Positions 1-6,740 of a stretch of DNA of 64,000 nucleotides are shown here, piece by piece. The stretch is from Pedobacter ginsenosidimutans (lineage in GTDB: Bacteria > Bacteroidota > Bacteroidia > Sphingobacteriales > Sphingobacteriaceae). Made by a program: the position numbers and the translations under genes. How positions within the stretch are numbered: position 1 is the first letter of the stretch; the number at the start of each line of letters is the position of its first letter. The notes beneath the pieces are model-generated. The model was not told where the DNA came from. It saw only the letters and a list, made by a program, of their open reading frames with translations, and did not search any database. The stretch lies in assembly GCF_001442625.1 (NCBI RefSeq), contig NZ_LMZQ01000005.1:186001-250000 (forward strand), read 5' to 3'.

Positions 1-269
1 TAAGCATTCTTGATTAACTGTTGTAAGGAAACGGCTGATTCTCTGCCTAAAAACCCTTCAAGCTGTGCATAAACCTGTCCTTCGGCTATTTCTCTCCCCA
101 AAAATATACCGCACAAAGAAATAATAACCACGAGCAGTGGCGCCATAGAAAACACCGTATAATAGGCTAATGAGCCACTAAGTTTCGTTACTTTATGATT
201 GTTAAATCCTGTAAACGATGCTTTTAAAATGCCCCAAATTGCTTTTAAAGTGATTTTATTCTTTGCCAT
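1..269 (-). CDS. YihY/BrkB family inner-membrane protein, partial (N-terminus only)
   Basis: The reading frame opens with ATG at 269 and runs off the left edge of the window, so only about 89 N-terminal residues are present. The stretch GSLAYYTVFSMAPLLVV, at about residues 32-48, is typical of the YihY/BrkB (formerly UPF0761) family, whose members are predicted inner-membrane proteins with about six helices and no settled function. The visible part holds a short cytosolic N-terminus, one hydrophobic helix at about 43-58, and the start of the following loop. The family call rests on the aligned first-helix region only. The gene is on the same strand as the hydrolase to its right, with a terminator between them. 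Confidence 0.8.
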   Translation of the reverse strand, partial: MAKNKITLKAIWGILKASFTGFNNHKVTKLSGSLAYYTVFSMAPLLVVIISLCGIFLGREIAEGQVYAQLEGFLGRESAVSLQQLIKNA

Positions 270-371
270 AAACAAATATTTAAGATGAGATGCCCTAAAC
301 TTAAACCGCTTATTTTTTGAATTGTTTGTTAATTAATTAACGAAGACAGAGTGCAAAGAAACCAAATGCAC

Positions 372-405
372 AAAAAAAGCTCCGATTTTTGGTCGGAGCT
401 TTTTC
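372..405 (-). terminator. Rho-independent terminator of the alpha/beta hydrolase gene
   Basis: Arms at 378-385 and 393-400 (AGCTCCGA/TCGGAGCT) form a perfect 8-bp stem with a 7-base loop. A-runs on the left become a T-run when read on the minus strand just after the hydrolase stop. T-rich sequence on the other side could let it work in both directions. Confidence 0.85.
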
Positions 406-428
406 TTTATCGATTAGATGATTTTGTA

Positions 429-1748
429 TTATTTAGCCTTAATCCAGGAGGCAATATCGTTAACTAAAGTTTCGGATACGCTTACAGCTGCCTGATATTG
501 GGCCATTGTACCCTTTTCGGTTTGAGAACTTAACAGGTGATTTAAATCCGGGTAAAATTTAAGAACTACGTTTTTCTTTTTACTCAAAGCAGCGTTCCAT
601 AAATCAAAATCTACTTTGCCCACCTGAAAATCATTACCGCCCTGCAGTACATATATTTTAGGTTTCGAAAGACTTTTTGCTACAGCAACCTGATTGTAAG
701 TATTTAAATCTGCCCAATATTTTGCAGGCAGCCCTAAAATTAAAGAATCAGGTTTTATGGTAGTTCCCAACTGCGAAATTCTACTTTTATCAATTTCCAC
801 ATAAGCATCTGCCAGTTGTTTTTTAAAGGCAGCTGTTGTATCATTAGCCTGATCGAACATATACTTATTCTGATCAACAATAATATCTGTTAGTTTTCTT
901 GCAGGTGTTGCGGCCAAAATAATCCCCGCTAAATCAGGTGTAATGGTTGCCATTTTAGGTGCCAGCATTCCGCCTAAACTATGGCCGAATACATAAACGG
1001 CTTTGGGATTGGCGCCAGCAACCGTTTTTGCGAGTGCGATAGCTGCAGTTGCATCATCCAATACCTCTTCTTTTACCGTAAAAGCCTTGCTAAATTCGTT
1101 CGGATAGATTAAGGTCCGTTTTACATAACGAACAGAAGCAATTCCTTTAGCGGCTAAACCTCCAGCCAGATCTTTAAAGGGTTTATTCGCACCAACTGTT
1201 TCATCCATATCGGCCGGACCAGAGCCATGTACAAAAACCACTACAGGGAAATTTTTAGCATTTTTTGGCGTGGTGATAATGGCCGCCAATTGTTTTCCTG
1301 CCGGACCAATGTATACCGACTTTTCCTGGTATAAACTGGTATCAACATAAGTCGGTTTTAGATAAGAGGCCGTCTTTCGGGATGGTGCCAGGAAGATTCC
1401 GACTATTTTCTGTTGTTTATTAAAACCTAAAATAAAGTTCTGATCACCGTTAGCAAATTTACCCTCTACCGTTACAGCGAAAAACTCGCCCTGGGCTTTA
1501 CTTTGAATGGCATCTAACGATTCTGCTTTTCCATATTTTGTTCCGATATCTCCCCAAAGTTTCTTTAAACTCTCTTCTGTTAATTTCGTTTTTAAAGTAT
1601 CATCAAAGAAAGCGTGGGCATCTTTAAATTTCTCTTCCTGTAACAGCTTAAAAAAGTCGTTTGCACCGTTGAAGAGCTGGATCACATTTTGAGAAAATGC
1701 TGTGGTTGTAAATAATAAAGCAATTATGAATAAAAGGCTCTTTTTCAT
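429..1748 (-). CDS. Secreted alpha/beta hydrolase with N-terminal DUF3887-like domain
   Basis: A 439-residue protein with a signal peptide ending near residue 20 (AFSQ), so it is probably periplasmic. Residues about 25-120 look like the DUF3887 domain often found in front of alpha/beta hydrolases in this phylum. Residues about 145-439 form the hydrolase: an oxyanion-type HGSGP at 174-178, the nucleophile elbow GHSLGG with Ser257, a late strand with a plausible acidic residue (GGNDFQ), and a C-terminal His in LNHLL. The fold points to an esterase or peptidase; the substrate cannot be told from sequence. It appears to be a single-gene unit ended by the hairpin at 372-405. Confidence 0.85.
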   Translation of the reverse strand: MKKSLLFIIALLFTTTAFSQNVIQLFNGANDFFKLLQEEKFKDAHAFFDDTLKTKLTEESLKKLWGDIGTKYGKAESLDAIQSKAQGEFFAVTVEGKFANGDQNFILGFNKQQKIVGIFLAPSRKTASYLKPTYVDTSLYQEKSVYIGPAGKQLAAIITTPKNAKNFPVVVFVHGSGPADMDETVGANKPFKDLAGGLAAKGIASVRYVKRTLIYPNEFSKAFTVKEEVLDDATAAIALAKTVAGANPKAVYVFGHSLGGMLAPKMATITPDLAGIILAATPARKLTDIIVDQNKYMFDQANDTTAAFKKQLADAYVEIDKSRISQLGTTIKPDSLILGLPAKYWADLNTYNQVAVAKSLSKPKIYVLQGGNDFQVGKVDFDLWNAALSKKKNVVLKFYPDLNHLLSSQTEKGTMAQYQAAVSVSETLVNDIASWIKAK

Positions 1749-1887
1749 CCGTATATTTTTGTTTTAATGGTAATGAGATTTCACGATTCATCCTTTTCTG
1801 GATCTAAAAAATCATGACGGTTTCATGTATTGTGTTTGGTTGTTTACAATACCCAAAGTTAACAATATTTGGTTCTGAAAAGCCCCT

Positions 1888-1908
1888 AACTAAACTAGCC
1901 GTTTAGTT
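1888..1908 (-). terminator. Possible weak terminator after the DoxX gene
   Basis: AACTAAAC (1888-1895) and GTTTAGTT (1901-1908) form an 8-bp stem with a 5-base loop, starting right after the DoxX stop codon on the minus strand. Only a short T-run follows a few bases further on, so termination efficiency is doubtful. Confidence 0.4.
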
Positions 1909-2286
1909 TTAACTAATTTTAACATTTGATACCAGTTTCTTCCATAAAATATACGGGATAAACATAATTACCAATGCAACCAGTGGCGGAATTAAAAGCG
2001 ACATACCATCGCCAACAAATACCCTGGAGGCAAAGGCGCCAATAAAATTAATGGCAAAACCTGCATAGGCCCACTCTTTAATGGTTGTAAATTTATTTTG
2101 CAAGATGGATGCCGCCCCAAGCAGTTTAGCAATGCCAACGATAATGAGCAGGTACATCGGATAACCGAGGTGTTTAAGTACTTCTTTGCCTGCTTCCTGT
2201 TGAGTAATTCCTCCAACGCCATCCATAATCATCATTAATGCAAAAATAATAGTGGCAATCCAATACCATGTTTTTAACTTCTTCAT
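1909..2286 (-). CDS. DoxX-like family membrane protein
   Basis: A 125-residue protein with four hydrophobic helices (about 7-25, 45-62, 72-90 and 95-115), in the size and layout of DoxX-like (DoxX/SURF4-related) membrane proteins. Their biochemical role is mostly unknown; some take part in redox or thiol stress responses. The start codon overlaps the stop of the upstream VOC gene by 4 bases, so the two are translationally coupled. It is the last gene of a three-gene operon read away from the GlxA-type regulator. The family is assigned from helix pattern and context, not from catalytic residues. Confidence 0.75.
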   Translation of the reverse strand: MKKLKTWYWIATIIFALMMIMDGVGGITQQEAGKEVLKHLGYPMYLLIIVGIAKLLGAASILQNKFTTIKEWAYAGFAINFIGAFASRVFVGDGMSLLIPPLVALVIMFIPYILWKKLVSNVKIS

Positions 2287-2702
2287 ATTGATCTGTTTTT
2301 ATCGTAATTAATTAACCAGTTATTTCCAAAGCGATCTGTTAAATCTCCGAAAAGTGCTCCCCAAAATGTTTCCTGTAATGGATGTGAAGCTTTCCCTCCT
2401 GCTGAAAGTTTATGGTAAAAAGACTGGGCCTCTTCTTCCGAATTACAGTTCAGCATCATGGAAATCGAATTTCCCTTAATTAATCCGCGTTCTTCTACCA
2501 TATCAGTTGCCATAATTACCAAATCATCTTTAGCCAAAACAGCATGCATAATACTCCGCTTCATAATGTTGGGCATTTTATCAACAATAACCGATTCTCC
2601 AATGGTTTCGAGGGTCAGTTCTCCCCCCAAACAATCCTGATAAAAAGTCATTGCTTCACGGCAGTTGCCGTTAAAAGTGAGATATGAGTTTATACTAGCC
2701 AA
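2283..2702 (-). CDS. VOC family protein (PhnB/glyoxalase-like)
   Basis: A 139-residue cytosolic protein of the vicinal-oxygen-chelate superfamily. The start (INSYLTFNGNCREAMTFYQ) and the later WGALFGDLTDRFGNNWLI match the PhnB-like subgroup, which is common in Bacteroidetes and often has no known reaction. Length is normal for the group. It sits 6 bases downstream of the GyrI-like gene and overlaps the DoxX gene by 4 bases, so all three are one transcript. The operon resembles small detoxification or sensing cassettes, but no substrate is implied by the sequence. Confidence 0.85.
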   Translation of the reverse strand: MASINSYLTFNGNCREAMTFYQDCLGGELTLETIGESVIVDKMPNIMKRSIMHAVLAKDDLVIMATDMVEERGLIKGNSISMMLNCNSEEEAQSFYHKLSAGGKASHPLQETFWGALFGDLTDRFGNNWLINYDKNRSI

Positions 2703-2708
2703 TTGATT

Positions 2709-3131
2709 TTATTTTTCGATGCCTACCATTAAGCGCACATCTGTTTCGTTAATATACATTTCAAGGCAATAGCCGTTTGGATCGATGTTGGGTTGATGGA
2801 GCAGTTTTTCGAAAGTTTTTCCTATTTGGCTAACATCTTTCATAAAATCGGGAACCAGCTCACTAATAAATGTTCCTTTTCTTATGGTAAAAGTTTCGAC
2901 ACCAAATTTCTCAGCTTCGCCATCTGCTATTTCTTCAACGGCAGCCTTATAAATAATCTCACGCTTTTCGTTGGGTCTGCTTATTCCAAAATACCTGCGT
3001 TGCTCAAGGGGAAACAGGGCATGAAGTTTTTGGTGCGCCGCTAAAACTCCATTTGGGAAAGATTCGGCAGTAATGCACATTACCTTAATATCCTCATTTA
3101 AAATATACTCTTCCATTGTCATTATCGGCAT
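2709..3131 (-). CDS. GyrI-like small-molecule-binding domain protein
   Basis: A 140-residue soluble protein with no signal peptide. The pattern (an early strand, a helix carrying HQKLHALFP, then YFGISRP, and a late strand ending in LMVGIEK) fits stand-alone GyrI-like domains, the ligand-binding module otherwise fused to MerR or AraC regulators. No DNA-binding domain is present, so it is more likely a binding protein or enzyme than a regulator. Two further in-frame ATGs lie within the first six codons, so the exact start is uncertain. It is first gene of the operon with the VOC and DoxX genes and is divergent from the AraC-type regulator 127 bases away. Confidence 0.6.
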   Translation of the reverse strand: MPIMTMEEYILNEDIKVMCITAESFPNGVLAAHQKLHALFPLEQRRYFGISRPNEKREIIYKAAVEEIADGEAEKFGVETFTIRKGTFISELVPDFMKDVSQIGKTFEKLLHQPNIDPNGYCLEMYINETDVRLMVGIEK

Positions 3132-3167
3132 TACCGCTTTAAAGATTAACTGAAACGATTAACAACA

Positions 3168-3175
3168 CAAACATA
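3168..3175 (-). promoter_or_regulatory. Predicted -7 box for the GyrI-VOC-DoxX operon
   Basis: Read on the minus strand this is TATGTTTG, an exact match to the Bacteroidetes -7 consensus TAnnTTTG. It lies about 37 bases upstream of the ATG at 3131. No good -33 TTG is present at the usual spacing. Confidence 0.4.
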
Positions 3176-3223
3176 CGGGCAGAAATCAACAAGCTAAATA
3201 TGTAGAAACGACAATTGCGGGGG

Positions 3224-3254
3224 TTGTTTACGACAAATAGCCTCGTTATATTTG
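3224..3254 (+). promoter_or_regulatory. Predicted promoter of the GlxA-type regulator, leaderless mRNA likely
   Basis: TTG at 3224-3226, a 20-base spacer, and TATATTTG at 3247-3254 match the Bacteroidetes consensus exactly. The ATG begins at 3259, only 4 bases after the box. Transcription would therefore start at or next to the start codon, and no ribosome-binding site could be present. Confidence 0.6.
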
Positions 3255-3258
3255 AATT

Positions 3259-4245
3259 ATGAAACATGTATCTATCTTAATTCCAGAGACTGCCGTGATT
3301 GAAGCCATTGCAGATCCCCGCTATCTATTTACCGCTGTTAACGAGTTTTTACAGGCATCGGGCAAACCCCCGCTTTTTAAAGTTGAGCTTGTAGGGATGA
3401 CGAAAGAGGTGAGATTGAACAACAGCCTTTTTTCTGTGCACGTTGATAAACTGCTGCATGAGGTTGAGCATACCGATCTTATATTTGTACCAGCCATTAG
3501 CGGCAATATAGGGTATGCGATGGAAGCTAACCAGGATCTACTCCCGTGGATTATAAAACAACACGCTAAAGGTGCAGAAGTAGCTTCGCTCTGTATGGGT
3601 GCTTTTTTACTGGCGGCAACCGGTTTGTTAGATGGGCGGAAATGTTCTACGCATTGGCTGTTTGCCAACCAATTTAGAGAAATGTTCCCTGAAGTAGAGC
3701 TGGTAGATGGTAGTATTATTACCGATGCGCAGGGTTTATACTCTAGCGGTGGTGCAAACTCTTACTGGAACCTACTTTTATACCTTGTTGAAAAACATAC
3801 GGATAGAGATACCGCCATTTTAGCGGCAAAATACTTTGCTATTGATATCGATCGCGAGAGTCAGCTGGCTTTTATGATGTTCCAGGGGCAGAAGGGACAT
3901 GAAGATGCAAAAATTAAAAAAGCGCAGGAATTTATTGATGGCAATTACCAGGAACGGATTACTGTAGATCAACTGGCCGATATGCTGGCATTGGGTAGAA
4001 GAAGTTTTGAGCGGAGATTTAAAAGCGCGACCAAAAATACAGTAATCGAATACATTCAAAGGGTTAAAATTGAGGCTGCAAAACGGAGTTTCGAGTCGAG
4101 CAGAAAAAACATAACTGAGGTAATGTTCGATGTAGGTTATACAGATACAAAATCGTTTAGGGATGTTTTCAAAAAAATTACGGGTTTAACACCTATTGAG
4201 TACCGGAACAAATACCATAAAGCCGTACCTGTTTTGCAGGTTTAA
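3259..4245 (+). CDS. GlxA family transcriptional regulator (DJ-1/PfpI domain plus AraC domain)
   Basis: A 328-residue protein with two domains. Residues about 1-190 form a DJ-1/PfpI-like domain with the nucleophile-elbow Cys112 in SLCMGAFLLA, followed by STHW; in this family the fold is usually a sensor rather than an enzyme. Residues about 215-320 carry the two helix-turn-helix motifs of the AraC family, the second visible as ITEVMFDVGYTDTKSFRDVF. It is transcribed divergently from the GyrI-VOC-DoxX operon, the most likely target. The effector is unknown. Confidence 0.9.
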   Translation: MKHVSILIPETAVIEAIADPRYLFTAVNEFLQASGKPPLFKVELVGMTKEVRLNNSLFSVHVDKLLHEVEHTDLIFVPAISGNIGYAMEANQDLLPWIIKQHAKGAEVASLCMGAFLLAATGLLDGRKCSTHWLFANQFREMFPEVELVDGSIITDAQGLYSSGGANSYWNLLLYLVEKHTDRDTAILAAKYFAIDIDRESQLAFMMFQGQKGHEDAKIKKAQEFIDGNYQERITVDQLADMLALGRRSFERRFKSATKNTVIEYIQRVKIEAAKRSFESSRKNITEVMFDVGYTDTKSFRDVFKKITGLTPIEYRNKYHKAVPVLQV

Positions 4246-4305
4246 CAGCATTTGTAGAAAAAAATAAAAAAAATTTAAGCTGTACACAATATATTCTATT
4301 TACAG

Positions 4306-4378
4306 CGTTTATGTATGTGAGAGCGTTAATTTAGATGACGGGGATACTGCCTAAGGGTGGAATCCCCGTTTCTTTTTT
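4306..4378 (+). ncRNA. Three-copy structured element, copy 1 (possible small RNA or leader with terminator)
   Basis: This copy matches two others at 6332-6400 and 6617-6685. It begins CGTTTATGTAT, contains a 7-codon ORF (MYVRALI, 4311-4334), and ends in a hairpin followed by a T-run. The stem pairs 4338-4345 with 4362-4369. Relative to the other copies the outer pair has changed from T-A to C-G on both sides, a compensatory change that supports a real RNA hairpin. An A-run followed by TTT about 40 bases upstream is also shared. I do not recognise it as a named RNA family. Confidence 0.5.
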
Positions 4379-4763
4379 GTTTGTCATCCTGAGGGGTAAT
4401 TTATGGTATAAAAATCGATATGAGTGATGAGTAATTGATTTCTTTTGCCATACACCACGATCTTGCCTCGGCTTGCCGCCGCCGAAGGGCTCTTTCTTTT
4501 TGGCATCAAAAAGACCAGCGTAGCTAGCTTGAATGCCGTTGAAAACATAAAAGCCCCTGAAAAAACAAAAAATGCCGGCTGAAAATTTTTCTTTTCAAGC
4601 CAGTTGCACGGCTAGAACAGTGCAGCCCGAAAAATTTGTTAGGCCGGATTTAAGTAAAACGGAGATATGGTGCTACGGCCTAGTTGGGCGGAAATACGAA
4701 ATCGACATAAACCGTTCATATTTAAATAATTACAAAATAATATCAATAATAGCCTATCTTAAA

Positions 4764-4822
4764 CAGATTTCTCCGTTCCGCTTTACTTCATCCGATAGCT
4801 ATCGGATCGAAATGACGATTAA
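4764..4822 (+). repeat. Dispersed palindromic repeat, family A, copy 1
   Basis: Centred on the perfect 18-bp palindrome ATCCGATAGCTATCGGAT at 4790-4807. It is preceded by a TTTCTCCGTTCCGC-like stretch and followed by CGAAATGACG. Closely similar copies lie at about 6485-6540 and 13470-13516. Confidence 0.8.
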
Positions 4823-4870
4823 GTAGCTAAATAGTCTATCATGCATTTCTAGGCATTTTTTTTTAAAATA

Positions 4871-4904
4871 AAAAAAGGGGCATTGTTAAAAAATGTCCCT
4901 TTTT
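4871..4904 (-). terminator. Terminator of the LiaF-like membrane-protein gene
   Basis: AAAAAAGGGGCATT pairs with AATGTCCCTTTTT around a short loop, with one G-T pair. It lies just beyond the minus-strand stop at 4930 and ends in a T-run on that strand. Confidence 0.75.
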
Positions 4905-4929
4905 AAAATATATGATGGAGTTAAGAATT

Positions 4930-5319
4930 TTAGCTTTCCTTATCAGTAAAATCAACTGGTTTCTTTTCAAAATACTGATCGAAGTTTTGCACTTTTTTAG
5001 GTTTTAGAATTACATACAGTCCTAACCCGATTAATATTAAAGCTGTACTGATTCTTGACAGATCGAAATCAAAAATGGTTATCGCTTTAAGCGTAAATAA
5101 ACCACCTATTATCGTTAAGGCTAACCAGCTACTGCCCTGGAAGTTTTTACGGTAACCCATCCACAAACCAATACCTAACATAATGGTGTGCCATTTCAAT
5201 ATCCAGTGTGGAACATCTATTCCTGAGTTTCTTAATAAGAACACCGAACCGATTGCTATGATTAAAACACCTAAACCAAATTGTTTATCTGCGTGATTTT
5301 TTTTGATTAAATTTTCCAT
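4930..5319 (-). CDS. Small membrane protein, LiaF/LiaI-type transmembrane region
   Basis: A 129-residue protein with four hydrophobic stretches (about 13-30, 40-55, 63-80 and 86-107) and a hydrophilic tail rich in Lys and Asp. The glycine-rich first helix (FGLGVLIIAIGSVFLL) and helix spacing resemble the LiaI/LiaF-like transmembrane domain found in envelope-stress proteins. The C-terminal beta domain of full LiaF proteins is absent, so it is a membrane-only form. A TACATTTG -7 box sits just upstream and a terminator follows, so it looks like a one-gene unit. The function is unknown. Confidence 0.65.
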   Translation of the reverse strand: MENLIKKNHADKQFGLGVLIIAIGSVFLLRNSGIDVPHWILKWHTIMLGIGLWMGYRKNFQGSSWLALTIIGGLFTLKAITIFDFDLSRISTALILIGLGLYVILKPKKVQNFDQYFEKKPVDFTDKES

Positions 5320-5339
5320 GACTGTTTGTTTTTATGATT

Positions 5340-5347
5340 CAAATGTA
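5340..5347 (-). promoter_or_regulatory. Predicted -7 box for the LiaF-like gene
   Basis: Reads TACATTTG on the minus strand, matching TAnnTTTG, about 20 bases upstream of the ATG at 5319. No clear -33 TTG was found. Confidence 0.4.
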
Positions 5348-5473
5348 TCACGAATACCAATGCTGGAGAATGGCTTTTCCCTTAGTTGTGATGTTTTATC
5401 GGTGAGTGAAATAAAACTGTCGGTGAAAAAATTATAAGAATTTAAGGAAGGGAGGATTTATCGGTGAAATGTT

Positions 5474-5556
5474 ATTAGTCCGAAGTCAGTAGTCCTGAGT
5501 CCGAAGTCGATTAATCGATGTAAACAATAAACCAATGACTAATGAACCAGTAAACC
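5474..5556. repeat. Low-complexity intergenic repeat (AGTCCGAAGTC / CCAATGACTAATGAACC type)
   Basis: Short near-repeats of AGTCCGAAGTC at about 5478-5511 and of ACCAATGACTAATGAACC at 5530-5555 lie between rpiA and the LiaF-like gene. Related strings appear at about 39360-39545 and 63258-63298. I see no coding or terminator signal in them. Confidence 0.5.
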
Positions 5557-5561
5557 AACTA

Positions 5562-6251
5562 TCATTCGAAAATGATTATATCCGTTTCTTCGCTCATAAT
5601 TACTTTTGAAGTGATGTTAATGAATAAACCATGGGCTAATAATCCGTTAATCTGATTGAGATCAGTAGATAGTTTTTCAGGATCATCAATAAGGCCAAAA
5701 TCGGCATCGATAATCAGGTTACCATTGTCGGTAATAAATGTTTTATTGTCTACAGACCTCAATACACCCTTTCCACCGAGTTCATTAATCTGATCGAATA
5801 CATATTGATAGGCCAGTGGTATTACTTCAACAGGAACAGTAAAAGCGCCCAATTTTTTAACCTTTTTAGAAGCATCGGTAATGATGATGGCATTTTTACT
5901 CAGTGAAGCGATTATTTTTTCTCTAAACAGTGCTCCGCCTCCGCCTTTAATCAGATCGAGTGATTCTGTAAATTCGTCGGCTCCATCGATACTGATATCA
6001 ATTTTGCTTAAAAACCCGAGATCAAGAATTTCGATGCCCAGAGATTTTGCGAGTTCTTCTGTTCGGATGGAACTTGCAGCAGCTTTTATCTTAAGCCCTT
6101 CTTTTACACGTTTACCTAATTCTTTAATGGCAAAGGTTGTGGTAGATCCCGTACCCAGGCCTACTACATCACCATCTTTAACAAATTTTACTGCCGCCAG
6201 GGCAGCCGCTAGTTTTTCTGCATCTTGTTGAGTTTTATCTATAGTAGCCAT
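5562..6251 (-). CDS. rpiA: Ribose-5-phosphate isomerase A
   Basis: A 229-residue cytosolic enzyme that interconverts ribose 5-phosphate and ribulose 5-phosphate in the pentose phosphate pathway. All family signatures are visible: the phosphate loop GLGTGSTTTF (31-40), the catalytic SIDGADEF with Asp89 and Asp92, and KGGGGALFRE with Lys102 and Glu111. Length is normal. The gene stands alone on the minus strand between repeat-rich spacers. Copy 2 of the three-copy hairpin element starts about 80 bases upstream and points the other way. Confidence 0.97.
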   Translation of the reverse strand: MATIDKTQQDAEKLAAALAAVKFVKDGDVVGLGTGSTTTFAIKELGKRVKEGLKIKAAASSIRTEELAKSLGIEILDLGFLSKIDISIDGADEFTESLDLIKGGGGALFREKIIASLSKNAIIITDASKKVKKLGAFTVPVEVIPLAYQYVFDQINELGGKGVLRSVDNKTFITDNGNLIIDADFGLIDDPEKLSTDLNQINGLLAHGLFINITSKVIMSEETDIIIFE

Positions 6252-6331
6252 AAAGTAAAAATAGCTTTAAATGATAAACATCGCAAAAATGAAAAAAAAT
6301 TTACTGCTAATGCAATAAATCGTTTTTATAG

Positions 6332-6400
6332 CGTTTATGTATATGAGAGCGTTAATTTAGATGATGGGGATTCTGCAATAGTGGAATCCCCATTTCTTTT
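6332..6400 (+). ncRNA. Three-copy structured element, copy 2
   Basis: Identical over 69 bases to copy 3. It contains the 7-codon ORF MYMRALI at 6337-6360. It ends in a perfect 10-bp stem (6364-6373 with 6384-6393), a 10-base loop and TTTCTTTT, the shape of an intrinsic terminator. An A-rich stretch followed by TTT is shared with the other copies about 40 bases upstream. Confidence 0.5.
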
Positions 6401-6412
6401 TCTCATGAATTA

Positions 6413-6540
6413 TGTCATCCTGAGCGTAGTCGAAGGATCTTTTCATTTAATAGACCCTGAAATAGGGTGACAGGCTAAGTTGTAGATTTCTCCATTTCGC
6501 TATGCTTCATCCGATAGCTATCGGATCGAAATGACGACGA
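6413..6540 (+). repeat. Composite dispersed repeat with family A palindrome, copy 2
   Basis: Starts GTCATCCTGAGCGTAGTCGA and ends with the palindrome ATCCGATAGCTATCGGAT (6509-6526) followed by CGAAATGACGACG. The two ends are roughly inverted relative to each other (GTCATCCTGA against TCGAAATGAC), as in small non-autonomous inverted-repeat elements. Confidence 0.7.
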
Positions 6541-6616
6541 CCCGCAACAACTGAACTACCCTACACAAATCAATGCGAAAAAATTTCATTCACAATACAA
6601 TAAATCTTATTTACAT

Positions 6617-6685
6617 CGTTTATGTATATGAGAGCGTTAATTTAGATGATGGGGATTCTGCAATAGTGGAATCCCCATTTCTTTT
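6617..6685 (+). ncRNA. Three-copy structured element, copy 3
   Basis: The same 69 bases as copy 2, with the 7-codon ORF at 6622-6645 and the same 10-bp hairpin and T-run. It lies immediately before the minus-strand terminator of the cytochrome gene, so two unrelated hairpins stand back to back. Confidence 0.5.
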
Positions 6686-6690
6686 ATAAC

Positions 6691-6721
6691 AAAAAAACGG
6701 CTGGTATTTCTACCAACCGTT
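6691..6721 (-). terminator. Terminator of the cytochrome c gene
   Basis: AACGG-C-TGGTA and TACCA-A-CCGTT form a stem with one mismatch and a 4-base loop, ending in seven T on the minus strand, 20 bases after the stop at 6741. Confidence 0.85.
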
Positions 6722-6740
6722 ACGTAACAATTAAACTATC

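Larger units (their letters stand above)
4246..4929. other. 684-base intergenic region rich in repeats
   Basis: From left to right it holds the first copy of the three-copy hairpin element (4306-4378), a fragment of a dispersed repeat (GTCATCCTGAG near 4383), a G+C-rich stretch at about 4452-4560 unlike its surroundings, a copy of the palindromic repeat (4764-4822), and the terminator of the minus-strand membrane-protein gene. I see no convincing gene; an 84-codon frame at 4572-4826 runs through the repeat. Confidence 0.7.
6252..6740. other. 489-base intergenic region with two hairpin elements and a dispersed repeat
   Basis: Between rpiA and the cytochrome gene lie copy 2 (6332-6400) and copy 3 (6617-6685) of the hairpin element, separated by a composite dispersed repeat (about 6413-6540) with the family A palindrome. 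The end is the cytochrome-gene terminator. No protein-coding gene is convincing here. Confidence 0.75.

Noticed and set aside
4572..4826. 84-codon open frame in the spacer after the GlxA-type regulator
   Set aside because: It runs through the G+C-rich stretch and the family A palindromic repeat, and the predicted protein resembles nothing; its last third is simply the repeat translated.
6225..6470. 81-codon open frame overlapping the start of rpiA
   Set aside because: It overlaps rpiA in antisense and crosses copy 2 of the hairpin element and a dispersed repeat; no family features.
6332..6685. Simple terminators of neighbouring genes as explanation of the three-copy element
   Set aside because: No plus-strand gene ends just before copies 2 and 3, and the conserved stretch extends some 30 bases upstream of the hairpin, more than a terminator needs.
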